Positions 1-8,658 of a stretch of 64,000 nucleotides of DNA are shown here, piece by piece (position 1 is the stretch's first letter; the number at the start of each line of letters is the position of its first letter). The position numbers and the translations under genes were made by a program. The DNA comes from Pyxidicoccus caerfyrddinensis (lineage in GTDB: Bacteria > Myxococcota > Myxococcia > Myxococcales > Myxococcaceae): assembly GCF_010894405.1 (NCBI RefSeq), contig NZ_JAAIYA010000001.1, forward strand, positions 741,065 to 805,064, in the 5' to 3' direction. Under the pieces are notes generated by a model. The model was given only the letters and a program-made list of their open reading frames with translations, did no database searches and had not been told where the DNA came from.

Positions 1-2204
1 AGGTTGGGGTGGAGCTCGTCGATGTCCACGCCCTCGAACTCGAACCCCGGCGAGTTCGACATCTTCGCCCCCCGCCCGCCCGTCACGCGGATGTCCCGGC
101 TGCGCCACAGCCGCTGGCTGGACATGCCCGCGGCGTGACCGAACTCCGCGGGCGGAGCCACCGCCCTCGGCATGGCCACGCCTCGCTCGCCACATGCCCA
201 CATCAGCCACGTCAGCGCATTCCAGTCCGCCCGGGCCGCGCGGGCAAGGTCCGGCAGCCCCATCTCCGGGACGGGGAGCGTCTCGTCGATGGAGATGGTC
301 TCCCCCTCCTCGTCGTCGAACTCGTCCACGACCAGCTCCAGCGGCCCGCCCGGGAGCAATGAGGACAGGTCCGGTGGAATCCACGGCAGGGATGCCCCGG
401 GCTTGAAGCGCTTCAGCATCGCCGCGCGCACCAACTGCAACCGGGTGGCGTACTTCTGGACGATGCGATGGATGGCGGTCAGCTCCTGCCCGGGGCCCTC
501 GGGGAGCCCGTCGTACGTCGAGTGGGGCTTCTCCTCCGCCGGCCAGAAGTCCAACCGGCGGTAGAGGCACCGCGCGTACGCCTCCAGGAACTTCGCCGTC
601 TTCGGCTCCGTCGCCGCCAGGCTCTCGGCATCGCGCTTCGCGTGCTGGTCGAGCCCGAGGTTCAGCAGGACGAGTCCGCGGGTGAACAGGTACTCCGTAC
701 GCTCCGGATGCAGCAGCAGGGCCGCGTTGACGAAGTCGAGCGCCGCGCGGGGACGGTCGTTCTGGTCCAGCAGCACCGCGTACCCCCGCAGCAGCATGCC
801 CGCATCGCCCCCGCGCACGAGCGTGTCGGCCATGGGCGCCCAGGAGTCCCCCGCCCCCTCCAGCGTCTGCCCCGCGACGGCCCGTGCGTTCTCCGGGATG
901 CGCGGCAGCACCACCCGGGCCAGCAGCTCCGACAACGCCTCCGCCCGCTGCTCACACGCCGCCGCGCGCGCCACGGCCAGCACCGCTTCACGGTACTTCT
1001 TCGCCTCGGCGCACGTGGCGGCGTACTCCCGCCACGCGCTCGCCGTCCTGGGCAGGTTGGAGAAGACGGGCGAGGCCTTCAGCTCCTCCTCGCCCTGCGC
1101 CGCGCCCAGGTCTCGCGTCATCACCACCTTGCCGTCCGCGTCGAGCAGCGACCAGACGCCACGGGCCAGGTCGTCCTCGCACTCGCCCTCATCGAAGGCG
1201 ACGCGCGGGTCCAGGTACTCGTCCTCGGAGCGCGAGTGGTAGCGGCCGGAGCGGCTGCCATGGACGTACTCGGCTTCCCACAGGAGCTCGCCCTTCGCCG
1301 TCCAGAACCGGCACAGCCCGTGGCGCTCCCTTTCCTCGTCCAGGTGGACGTGGGCCCACTGGCCCTCCTCCTCGCGGAACTCCGCCTCGGGAGGCACGGC
1401 CTTGGGGCGCTCGGGGTACGGCTCGCCGGTGGTGGGCACCACGCGGCGGCCCTGGCCGTCGAAGTGCTCGATGCCCACGACGCGCCCCTGGTCGTAGACC
1501 ATGACCGTCTTGCGCACCTGCTCCGAGACGCCATTCTCGTGCATGCGCTCGGTGGTGAAGCCCTCGGTGGCGTACCAGGTGCGCGGCCCGTGCAGCGCCC
1601 CCTTCACGAACTGGCCTTCCTGGGACACGCCGCCGCTCTCATGGAAGCGCTTGAACGGGCCGTGCGGCTTGCCGTGTTCCATGAGGCATTCGTTGCAGAG
1701 CGTGCCGTCCGCGCGCCAGAACCGCCACGGGCCGTGCTTCTCGCCGTCCGCGTCGTGGCCGCCGTGGCCCCACTCCTGGTCGCCTTCGTCCCACCCGGCC
1801 TCGGCGGGGACGCCCGGCGGCGCGATGCCCTGCTCCGTCAGTCGCTTGTTCTCCTCCGCCTTCTTCACCTGCGCGGTGTCGAGCGCCTGCAGCGACTGCA
1901 CCAGCGACGCCAGGCGCGCCCGGGGCAGCGCGCCGCTGGAGCGGTGCACGATGACGCCGTCCTTGAAGGCGATGAGGGTGGGAATCGACTGGACGTCGAA
2001 GCGGCCTCCGAGGTCCGGTTGCGCCTCGGTGTCCACCTTGCCGAAGACGACGTCCGGGTGGGTGGTCGCGACGGCTTCGTAGGTGGGGGCGAAGGCCTTG
2101 CAGGGTCCGCACCAGGCGGCCCAGAAGTCCACCAACACCAGGCCCGACTTGCTCGTGGTCTGCTGGAAGTTTTCTTCCGTCAGCTCAAGGGTGTGCTCGC
2201 TCAA
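1..2204 (-). CDS. Thioredoxin-fold protein fused to MORN-variant (YwqK-like) repeats; 3' end beyond window
   Basis: The frame is open without a stop from 2204 to the window edge, so the C-terminus is missing (at least 734 residues). The start is a TTG preceded at good distance by AGAGGAG; no ATG fits. Residues 1-105 are a thioredoxin domain with the redox motif WCGPC at 31-35 and the usual cis-Pro region (SIPTLIAF). From about 140 to 330 there are several MORN-variant modules of the HGPWRFW / HGLCRFW type, as in YwqK-like proteins. The rest is alpha-helical and TPR-like. No signal peptide is seen, so a cytoplasmic location is likely. Thioredoxin domains act in disulfide exchange; the target here is unknown and the repeats may provide binding surface. 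Confidence 0.8.
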   Translation of the reverse strand, partial: MSEHTLELTEENFQQTTSKSGLVLVDFWAAWCGPCKAFAPTYEAVATTHPDVVFGKVDTEAQPDLGGRFDVQSIPTLIAFKDGVIVHRSSGALPRARLASLVQSLQALDTAQVKKAEENKRLTEQGIAPPGVPAEAGWDEGDQEWGHGGHDADGEKHGPWRFWRADGTLCNECLMEHGKPHGPFKRFHESGGVSQEGQFVKGALHGPRTWYATEGFTTERMHENGVSEQVRKTVMVYDQGRVVGIEHFDGQGRRVVPTTGEPYPERPKAVPPEAEFREEEGQWAHVHLDEERERHGLCRFWTAKGELLWEAEYVHGSRSGRYHSRSEDEYLDPRVAFDEGECEDDLARGVWSLLDADGKVVMTRDLGAAQGEEELKASPVFSNLPRTASAWREYAATCAEAKKYREAVLAVARAAACEQRAEALSELLARVVLPRIPENARAVAGQTLEGAGDSWAPMADTLVRGGDAGMLLRGYAVLLDQNDRPRAALDFVNAALLLHPERTEYLFTRGLVLLNLGLDQHAKRDAESLAATEPKTAKFLEAYARCLYRRLDFWPAEEKPHSTYDGLPEGPGQELTAIHRIVQKYATRLQLVRAAMLKRFKPGASLPWIPPDLSSLLPGGPLELVVDEFDDEEGETISIDETLPVPEMGLPDLARAARADWNALTWLMWACGERGVAMPRAVAPPAEFGHAAGMSSQRLWRSRDIRVTGGRGAKMSNSPGFEFEGVDIDELHPN

Positions 2205-2342
2205 GATGGCTCCTCTGACGTGGGAGCCGCTGCTTCTAGTGGAAGCCCTGGCGGCAGGCCAGACGCAACCACCACTGACCAGCCGGGCCCCCCACCTCGA
2301 AATCTCGAAGTGCGAGAGAGCGGCCCGGCGTCGACCCGCCGC

Positions 2343-4892
2343 TCACGCGACGATGCGCGCGAGGAACGGGGCCGTGCGGCTCACGGCGGACCGGGCGACC
2401 TCGGCGGGCGTGCCGGCGGCAACCACCTTGCCGCCCTCGTCGCCCGCGCCCGGGCCCATGTCGATGACCCAGTCGCTCTCCGCGATGACGCGCATGTCGT
2501 GCTCGACGAGGATGACGGTGTTGCCCGCCTCGACCAGGCCCTTCAGTTGCGTCATCAGCTTGTCCACGTCGGCGGGGTGCAGGCCCGTGGTGGGCTCGTC
2601 CAGGACGTAGAGCGTGTTGCCACGCTGCATCCGCTGCAACTCGGTGGCGAGCTTGATGCGCTGGGCCTCGCCACCGGACAGCTCGGTGGCGGGCTGGCCC
2701 AGGCGCAGGTAGCCCAGGCCCACCTCGCGCAGGACGCCCAGGGAGCGGAGCACCTGCGGCTCGTCGGCGAAGAACTCGTACGCCCCGTCGACCGTCATGC
2801 CCAGCACCTCGGCGATGTTCTTTCCGCGGTACTGAATCTCCAGCGTCTTCGCGTTGTAGCGGGCCCCGTGGCACGTGGGGCACGGCGCGTAGACGCTGGG
2901 GAGGAAGAGCAGCTCGACGCTCACGAAGCCCTCGCCCTCGCACGTCTCGCAGCGGCCCTTGGCGACGTTGAAGGAGAAGCGCCCCACGTCGTAGCGACGG
3001 GCCTTGGCGGCGGGCGTCGAGGCGAACAGCTTGCGGACGCTGTCGAACAGGCCCGTGTACGTCGCCAGGTTGGAGCGCGGCGTGCGGCCGATGGGCTTCT
3101 GGTCCACGCGCACCAGGCGCTTGATGCCCTCCATCCCCTCGGCAATCCGGCCGCCGGTGGTGAGCACCACGGTGCGCTCCAGCTCCTCGCCCTCCTCCTC
3201 GTCCAGCGGGGCTTCATGGCCGAGCTGCTCGGCGACCAGCTCCACCAGGACCTGGCTCACGAGGCTCGACTTGCCCGAGCCGGAGACACCCGTCACCGTG
3301 GTGAAGACCCCCAGCGGGAAGTCCACGTCGAGCGAGTGCAGGTTGTTGCGGGTGACGCCTTCGAGCCGGAGCCAGCCCCTGGCCGCGCGGGGCGCGTGGC
3401 GCAGGCGCAGGTCCGCGCCGAAGAGGTAGCGCCGCGTCTTGGATGCCTCCACGTGCTGGAGCCCTTCCAGCGGCCCGCTGTAGAGGATGCGTCCGCCCTT
3501 TTCGCCCGCCGCCGGGCCCACGTCGACAACCCAGTCGGCGTGCCGGATGACGTCCACCTCGTGCTCCACCACGAACAGCGAGTTGCCCGAGCCCTTGAGC
3601 TGGTCCAACGCCTTCAGCAGCGCCTCGGTGTCCGCCGGATGGAGGCCGGCGGAGGGCTCGTCGAGCACGTACACCACGCCGAACAGGTTGGAGCGCACCT
3701 GGGTGGCGAGCCGCAGCCGCTGCAATTCACCGGGCGAGAGTGTCGGCGTGCTCCGCTCCAGTGAGAGGTAGCCCAGGCCCAATTCGGTCAGGACGCTGAT
3801 GCGCGCGAGCAGGTCCTTGGCGATGCGCGCGGCGACCAGCGCCTGCTCCGGATGCTCGCGCGCCAGCTTCGCCGCCCCCGGGCCCGTGCCGTCCGCGGCG
3901 GGGCGAAGGATTTCCGCCACGCGCTTCAATGGCAGTCGTGACAGCTCGCCGATGTCGAGCCCCGCGAAGGTGACGGACAGGGACTCGCGGCGCAGCCGCT
4001 TGCCCTGGCAGACGGAGCACTGCCCGCCCACCATGTACTGCGCCACGCGCTTCTTCATCAGCGCGCTCTGCGTGGTGGCGAAGGTCTGCAGCACGTACTT
4101 CCGGGCGCCGGTGAAGGTGCCCATGTAGCTGGGCGGCTCCTTACGCTTGAGGGCGCGGCGCGTCTCCGCCGGAGTGAAGCCCGCGTAGACGGGGACGGTC
4201 GGCTGCTCGTCCGTGAAGAGAATCCACTCCCGGTCCTTCTTCGGGAGGTCCTTCCAGGGCGTGTCCACGTCGTAGCCGAGCGTCACCAGGATGTCGCGCA
4301 GGTTCTGTCCGTGCCACGCGGGCGGCCACGCGGCGACGGCCCGCTCGCGGATGGTGAGCGAGTCGTCCGGCACCATGGACTTCTCGGTGACTTCGTACAC
4401 GCGGCCCAGGCCGTGGCAGTGGGGGCAGGCGCCCGCAGGCGTGTTGGGAGAGAACGCATCCGAGTCGAGGTGCCGCTGGTGCGGCGGATACGTGCCCGCG
4501 CGCGAGTACAGCAGGCGCAGCGAGTTGGCGATGGTCGTCACACTGCCCACGGACGAGCGGGACGTGGGCGAGCCCCGGTGCTGCTGGAGGGCCACCGCCG
4601 GGGGCAGGCCGTCGATGGAGTCGACCTCGGGGACACCGGCCTGGTCGATGAGCCGTCTCGCGTAGGGCGCGACGGACTCGAAATAGCGCCGCTGCGCCTC
4701 CGCATAGAGCGTCCCGAAGGCCAGCGAGGACTTGCCCGAGCCGGAGACGCCCGTGAACACGACGAGCGCGTCCCGGGGAATCTCCACATCGATGTTCTTC
4801 AGGTTGTGCTCGCGCGCGCCACGGACGCGGACGTAGCCCGTTCGCGTGTGGCCGGACGGCTCGGAGGGGTGGAGGTCGCGAGGTTTGCGCAT
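2343..4892 (-). CDS. uvrA: UvrA2-type excinuclease ABC subunit A-like ATPase
   Basis: 849 residues if started at the ATG at 4892 (first residues MRKPRDL); the frame is open further upstream but that part reads as non-coding. It has two ABC ATPase modules: Walker [10 protein letters not shown] near residues 48-56 and again near 534, signature motifs LSPGELQR and LSGGEAQR, and Walker B regions [13 protein letters not shown] and [14 protein letters not shown] full zinc finger of two CxxC pairs lies near 649-675. The protein is shorter than UvrA1 (about 940) and the stretch between Walker A and signature of module I has only CxxC remnants and no recognisable UvrB-binding segment. That fits the UvrA2 class, linked in other bacteria to DNA damage or intercalating-drug tolerance. 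Function inferred from family. Confidence 0.88.
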   Translation of the reverse strand: MRKPRDLHPSEPSGHTRTGYVRVRGAREHNLKNIDVEIPRDALVVFTGVSGSGKSSLAFGTLYAEAQRRYFESVAPYARRLIDQAGVPEVDSIDGLPPAVALQQHRGSPTSRSSVGSVTTIANSLRLLYSRAGTYPPHQRHLDSDAFSPNTPAGACPHCHGLGRVYEVTEKSMVPDDSLTIRERAVAAWPPAWHGQNLRDILVTLGYDVDTPWKDLPKKDREWILFTDEQPTVPVYAGFTPAETRRALKRKEPPSYMGTFTGARKYVLQTFATTQSALMKKRVAQYMVGGQCSVCQGKRLRRESLSVTFAGLDIGELSRLPLKRVAEILRPAADGTGPGAAKLAREHPEQALVAARIAKDLLARISVLTELGLGYLSLERSTPTLSPGELQRLRLATQVRSNLFGVVYVLDEPSAGLHPADTEALLKALDQLKGSGNSLFVVEHEVDVIRHADWVVDVGPAAGEKGGRILYSGPLEGLQHVEASKTRRYLFGADLRLRHAPRAARGWLRLEGVTRNNLHSLDVDFPLGVFTTVTGVSGSGKSSLVSQVLVELVAEQLGHEAPLDEEEGEELERTVVLTTGGRIAEGMEGIKRLVRVDQKPIGRTPRSNLATYTGLFDSVRKLFASTPAAKARRYDVGRFSFNVAKGRCETCEGEGFVSVELLFLPSVYAPCPTCHGARYNAKTLEIQYRGKNIAEVLGMTVDGAYEFFADEPQVLRSLGVLREVGLGYLRLGQPATELSGGEAQRIKLATELQRMQRGNTLYVLDEPTTGLHPADVDKLMTQLKGLVEAGNTVILVEHDMRVIAESDWVIDMGPGAGDEGGKVVAAGTPAEVARSAVSRTAPFLARIVA

Positions 4893-5024
4893 GCGCGGTC
4901 TGCTTGAGGGTGGGGTCGGCGGAGGCGAAGGAACAGGGGACGGCCGTGCGTCCGGCCAGCGAGCAGGCAGGCCCCGCCTCTGGTAGATGGGCGCGGCTGT
5001 TCCACTTCTGACCGGAGTTCCAAG

Positions 5025-5543
5025 ATGACCAAGGTTTCCAGCCACGTGCTCGTGCTCGCCCTGATGCTCACCTCGACCAGCGCCCTCGCGGGGGAGCAGT
5101 GGGTGCAGGCGCGGGCCATCCTCAACTCGTGCGGCTACTTCAGTAATGCGCAGGTGGAGGTGACGCTCTCCTACCGCAACCAGGACCTGCCCTGGGGCAC
5201 GTCCGTGTACCTCATCTACGGCTGGGGCGGCGGCACCACCACGACGTCGTTCGACTGGGCGCCGCAGCCGACGACCGTGCAGGCGCCCGCGACGGCGCCG
5301 TACCACTGGGGCACGAAGGTGACGTCCATCTTCCGGGCGCGGAGCTCGACGACGTACTCGAGCATCAACTACGTCTGGAAGGTCGTCCTCCCGGACGGCA
5401 GCGAGTTCTACGAGAAGGGCAACGGCTCCACGTATGGCTACTACGCCGCGGACTTCACGGCGGTGCCGGTGCCGTGCGTGAATGATGGGCAGTTCACCGG
5501 CACGCCGCAGCCGCTGGCCATCACCACCGTCGTGAAGAACTGA
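5025..5543 (+). CDS. Small secreted protein of unknown function
   Basis: 172 residues. The N-terminus is a clear Sec signal peptide (positively charged start, hydrophobic core VLVLALMLTS, cleavage after SALA near residue 23). A GGAG lies about 9 bases before the ATG. The mature part is rich in Tyr, Trp, Thr and Ser with a beta-strand look (SVYLIYGWGGG), and holds two Cys (about residues 34 and 162) that could form a disulfide. I do not recognise the family. It is divergent from the UvrA-like gene, and the 132-base gap must hold both promoters. Likely periplasmic or extracellular. Confidence 0.7.
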   Translation: MTKVSSHVLVLALMLTSTSALAGEQWVQARAILNSCGYFSNAQVEVTLSYRNQDLPWGTSVYLIYGWGGGTTTTSFDWAPQPTTVQAPATAPYHWGTKVTSIFRARSSTTYSSINYVWKVVLPDGSEFYEKGNGSTYGYYAADFTAVPVPCVNDGQFTGTPQPLAITTVVKN

Positions 5544-5638
5544 CGGGCTTCCTCCCCCTTTCTCGGAGTGGCTGTTCCCGGCCGGCCTCATGGCGGATGC
5601 TGTGGGGCCGTGTCGGCTTTCCGGCCGTCGAAAAGGGG

Positions 5639-5670
5639 GGTTCCCATTTTCCGGCGGTCGGGCGGTCTTC
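5639..5670 (+). promoter_or_regulatory. ECF-type promoter upstream of the sigma factor gene
   Basis: GGTTCCCA (5639-5646), a 17-base spacer, then GGTCTTC (5664-5670), 32 bases before the ATG of the sigma gene. The identical two elements with the identical 17-base spacer occur at 9929-9960 before the lipoprotein at 10016. The layout matches ECF promoters (GG-rich -35 near 16-17 bases from the -10) and suggests autoregulation. Confidence 0.65.
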
Positions 5671-5702
5671 TTCTCCGAAGGAGTGCACCGCCGTGAGTTC
5701 CC

Positions 5703-6206
5703 ATGGATGACACGCAGCTGGGCCAGCTCTACGAGCGCTATGGCTTCCTCGTGCACCGGCGCTGCCTGCAGCTCGTCCGCCGGCCCGAGGACGCCGAGGA
5801 CGCGCTGCAGGAGACCTTCCTCCGCGTGAAGCGCTATGGCCCCCCGCGCGAGGGCGAGGCCACGCTCGCCTGGCTCTACACGGTGGCGTCCCGCTGCTGC
5901 TTCGACCTGATGGAGAAGCGCGGCCGCGAGCCCGTGGCCGAGGAGTCACAACTCGCAGCCCTGGAGGAGCGCGGCGGCGGATCGGCGGAGGACGCGGACC
6001 GGCGCGCGCTGCTCGGCGCGGCGCTGCGCACGCTCGACGGCAAGACGCGCACCATCGGCGTGCTCCACTACCTGGACGGCTACACCCAGGAAGAGGTGGC
6101 CGCGCAGACGGGCTTCTCGCGGAAGACTGTCGGCAAGAAGCTCAAGACATTCGAGGACCGCATCCGCCAGCTCTTCGGTGGACGCGGCAACGAGGCCCCA
6201 CGATGA
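5703..6206 (+). CDS. ECF-family RNA polymerase sigma factor
   Basis: 167 residues. Region sigma2 spans about 8-75 (YERYGFLVHRRCLQLV, then PEDAEDALQETFLRV, the core-binding and -10 recognition helices). Region sigma4 spans about 105-158 with the helix-turn-helix YTQEEVAAQTGFSRKTVGKK that reads the -35. Regions 1 and 3 are absent, as expected for group IV sigma factors. Its stop overlaps the start of the next gene by four bases (ATGA), so sigma and the candidate anti-sigma are translationally coupled. A promoter motif shared with a downstream lipoprotein gene lies just upstream, so it probably activates its own operon. Confidence 0.9.
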   Translation: MDDTQLGQLYERYGFLVHRRCLQLVRRPEDAEDALQETFLRVKRYGPPREGEATLAWLYTVASRCCFDLMEKRGREPVAEESQLAALEERGGGSAEDADRRALLGAALRTLDGKTRTIGVLHYLDGYTQEEVAAQTGFSRKTVGKKLKTFEDRIRQLFGGRGNEAPR

Positions 6207-6964
6207 CCGCTCCCCTTCCCCCCTCCCCTCGCGGCCCCGAGTGTCCTCCCGCCGCCGTGCTCGAAGCGCTCTCGGCCGGCGAGCCCACGCCGGATGCGAC
6301 GCGCGACCACGTGAAGTCCTGCGCCGCGTGTAGCGCGCAGCTCGACGCGCTCACTGGAGGACGGGAGGCGTTCCTCAAGGCCCGGCCGGCGGACCGCTTC
6401 CTGCGGCAGCTCGAGCGCCGCGAGGCCACGGCCGCCCGCGCGCCCGCTCCGTGGCGCCGCTTCCTGCCGGTGCTCGCCGCCGTGGTGCCCGCGCTCGTGC
6501 TGGTGCTCGTGCTCGGACCGAAGCTGATCGAGGACAACCCGGGCGTCACCTGGAAGGGCGAGGCCTTCCGGGTGGTGGCCGCACGCCCGGGCGCGGAGCC
6601 CACGCCGCTCGCCCCGGACAGCGTGGTGAAGGCCGGAGACCGGCTGCGCTTCGCCTACGAGTCGCCCGAGGCCGGACACCTGCTGGTGCTGGAGCTGGAC
6701 GGCCGCGGCGGCGCGAGCGTCTTCCACCCGTTCAACGGCACGACGTCCGCGCCCCTCGCCGCCGTGCAGCGCGACTTCCTGCCCGGCAGCGTGGAGCTGG
6801 ATGACGCGCCGGGGGCGGAGTGGCTCTTCGCCGTCTTCTCCCCTCGCCCGCTCCAGGCGACCCCGCTCCTCGCGCAGTTGCGTGAGCAGGCGGGCCGCGC
6901 GGAGCCCACCCTCACCTGCGACGGGTGCCGCGTGTCTTCGCTGCGCCTGCGCAAGACGCCCTGA
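6203..6964 (+). CDS. Membrane-anchored zinc-finger anti-sigma factor candidate with DUF4384-like periplasmic domain
   Basis: 253 residues. The N-terminal cytoplasmic part has the ZAS zinc motif H36-x3-C40-x2-C43 typical of anti-sigma factors. One membrane helix follows at about 87-106 (LPVLAAVVPALVLVLVLG). The C-terminal 140 residues would be periplasmic and resemble DUF4384 (AGDRLRFAYESPEAGHLLVLELDG), a domain found with caspase-like proteases and kinases. Four-base overlap with the sigma gene and only three bases before the caspase-like gene support one operon. Role inferred: it holds the sigma factor until an envelope signal releases it. Confidence 0.8.
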   Translation: MTAPLPPSPRGPECPPAAVLEALSAGEPTPDATRDHVKSCAACSAQLDALTGGREAFLKARPADRFLRQLERREATAARAPAPWRRFLPVLAAVVPALVLVLVLGPKLIEDNPGVTWKGEAFRVVAARPGAEPTPLAPDSVVKAGDRLRFAYESPEAGHLLVLELDGRGGASVFHPFNGTTSAPLAAVQRDFLPGSVELDDAPGAEWLFAVFSPRPLQATPLLAQLREQAGRAEPTLTCDGCRVSSLRLRKTP

Positions 6965-6967
6965 CCC

Positions 6968-8644
6968 ATGCGGCTGCTGCTCCCGTTGTGGCTCGTGCTC
7001 CCGCGCACCGCCCTGGCTTCGGCCGGGGCGGTGCGCCCGCTCATAGCCCCGCGCCCGCGCAGGACTCGCGGCTCCATGCGGCTGTTGCCCCTGCTGTTGC
7101 TCGTGTTCCTGTGGCCGTCTCTCGCGCCCGCGGAGACAGTGCGCCTGCTCGTCTCCATCGGCGCGAACGTGGGCGACCCGGACGACGCCGTACTGCGCTT
7201 CGCGGATGACGATGCGGCGCGCGTGCGTCAGCTCTTCGTGGAGCTGGGCGGCGTTCGCGCGGACCGCGCCTCGGTGCTGGTGGACGCCCCGGCGCAGGAC
7301 GTGCGCCAGAAGCTCGCGGAGGTCGCGGGCCGCGTCGCCGAGCTGCGCGGCGAGGGACATGACCCCGTGCTGGTGGTCTACGTCTCCTCGCACGCGAAGG
7401 CAGGGGTGCTGCACCTCGCCGGCACGCACCTGCCGCTCGCCGAGCTGCGCGACACCGCGCGCAAGGCCGGCGCGCGCCTCACCGTCGTGGTGGTGGATGC
7501 GTGCGAGAGCGGCACGCTGGCGCAGAAGAAGGGCGGCCGCGTGGCGCCCGCGTACGACGTCGCGCTGGAGAAGCTGCCGCTGCACGGTCAGGTGGTCATC
7601 TCGTCGAGCGGCCCGGCGGAGCTGAGCGAGGAGTGGGACTCATTGCAGGGCTCGCTCTTCACGCACCACCTGCTCACCGGCCTCCGCGGCGACGCGGATG
7701 CGGACTCGGATGGCAAGGTGTCCCTCTCCGAGGCGTATGCCTATTCCTACCGGCGCACCGTGGCGGGCGCGGCGGGCGCGGGGCAGCACCCCGCCTATGC
7801 GCTCGAATTGGCCGGCACGGGCGAGCTGGTGCTCACCGAGCCCGCGGGTGCGAGGAGCGCGCTCGTCTTCCCCGCCGCCGCGTCGGGGCGCTACGTGGTG
7901 TCCAGCCGTCCGCGCCCGGACGTCGTCGCCGAGGTGGAGAAGGAGCCCGGCCGGCCGCTGCGGCTCGCGGTGCCCCCGGGGCGCTACCTCGTGCGCAAGC
8001 GCGCGGGCGCGAGCACGGGCCTGCTGGAAGTGGAGCTGCCCTTCGGCGGCGAGCGCCAGGTGAACGAGTCCGCGCTGGAGTGGCGCCGCTACCAGGAGGT
8101 CGCCGTGAAGGGCGGCGCGCTGGAGCTGCGCAATGCGGCGGTGCTCGCGCTCGGACGCTGGGAAGGTGCACCCATTCCCGGCACGGGCTCGCGCGTGTCG
8201 GCCGCGCTGGGCTACCGGCACACGTGGGGCGCGTGGTGGGCGCTGGGCACGGTGTCGGGCACGCGCGCCACCTACCGGGGCGTGGGGCTCGGCATCACCG
8301 AGGGCTCACTGGGACTGGGCGCGTCCGCTGGCTACCGCTGGCTCGAATGGGCCCTGGTGCCCCACGTAGGCCTGTCCGTGGAGCTCATGGGGCTGCGGCA
8401 GTCCTTCCTCAGGGACAGGGAGGAGGACATCCAGGACACGATGGGGCTGCCCGGGCTGGAGCCTCGGAGTGCGCTGGGCGTCGCGGCCGGGCCGGTGGTG
8501 GGCGTGGAGGTGCCGCTGCCGGGGCCAGCCTTCGCGCTCGTCCAGGGACAGGTGCTGGTGCGCTACCTGCCGCCCGCGAGCGACGCGGTGGCTCCCTTGC
8601 GCCTCGTACCGCTCGCCAGCGCGGGCGCGGGCTTCCGCTTCTGA
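6968..8644 (+). CDS. Caspase-like (C14) protease with signal peptide and C-terminal barrel-like region
   Basis: 558 residues from the first ATG; an alternative ATG at 7076 (residue 37) gives 522 residues. Both starts open a signal-peptide-like sequence. The caspase/metacaspase domain spans about 58-290, with the catalytic His in VVYVSSHAKAG (H142) and Cys in VVVVDACESGT (C179); numbering is from the first Met. An acidic Ca-binding-like loop, DADADSDGKVS, follows. From about 395 the sequence alternates in beta-strand fashion and ends in GAGFRF, a terminal aromatic as in outer-membrane barrels, so an envelope location is inferred. It is the third gene of the sigma/anti-sigma operon. The barrel assignment is less certain than the protease. 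Confidence 0.8.
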   Translation: MRLLLPLWLVLPRTALASAGAVRPLIAPRPRRTRGSMRLLPLLLLVFLWPSLAPAETVRLLVSIGANVGDPDDAVLRFADDDAARVRQLFVELGGVRADRASVLVDAPAQDVRQKLAEVAGRVAELRGEGHDPVLVVYVSSHAKAGVLHLAGTHLPLAELRDTARKAGARLTVVVVDACESGTLAQKKGGRVAPAYDVALEKLPLHGQVVISSSGPAELSEEWDSLQGSLFTHHLLTGLRGDADADSDGKVSLSEAYAYSYRRTVAGAAGAGQHPAYALELAGTGELVLTEPAGARSALVFPAAASGRYVVSSRPRPDVVAEVEKEPGRPLRLAVPPGRYLVRKRAGASTGLLEVELPFGGERQVNESALEWRRYQEVAVKGGALELRNAAVLALGRWEGAPIPGTGSRVSAALGYRHTWGAWWALGTVSGTRATYRGVGLGITEGSLGLGASAGYRWLEWALVPHVGLSVELMGLRQSFLRDREEDIQDTMGLPGLEPRSALGVAAGPVVGVEVPLPGPAFALVQGQVLVRYLPPASDAVAPLRLVPLASAGAGFRF

Positions 8645-8658
8645 GAGGACACGCCGAG

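Noticed and set aside
468..3764. A 1098-codon plus-strand open frame
   Set aside because: Antisense to the thioredoxin fusion and the UvrA-like gene; compositional shadow.
4893..5756. Upstream extension of the UvrA-like frame to a GTG at 5756
   Set aside because: The extra 288 residues have no homology to UvrA and would overlap the secreted protein at 5025 on the other strand and the promoter region.
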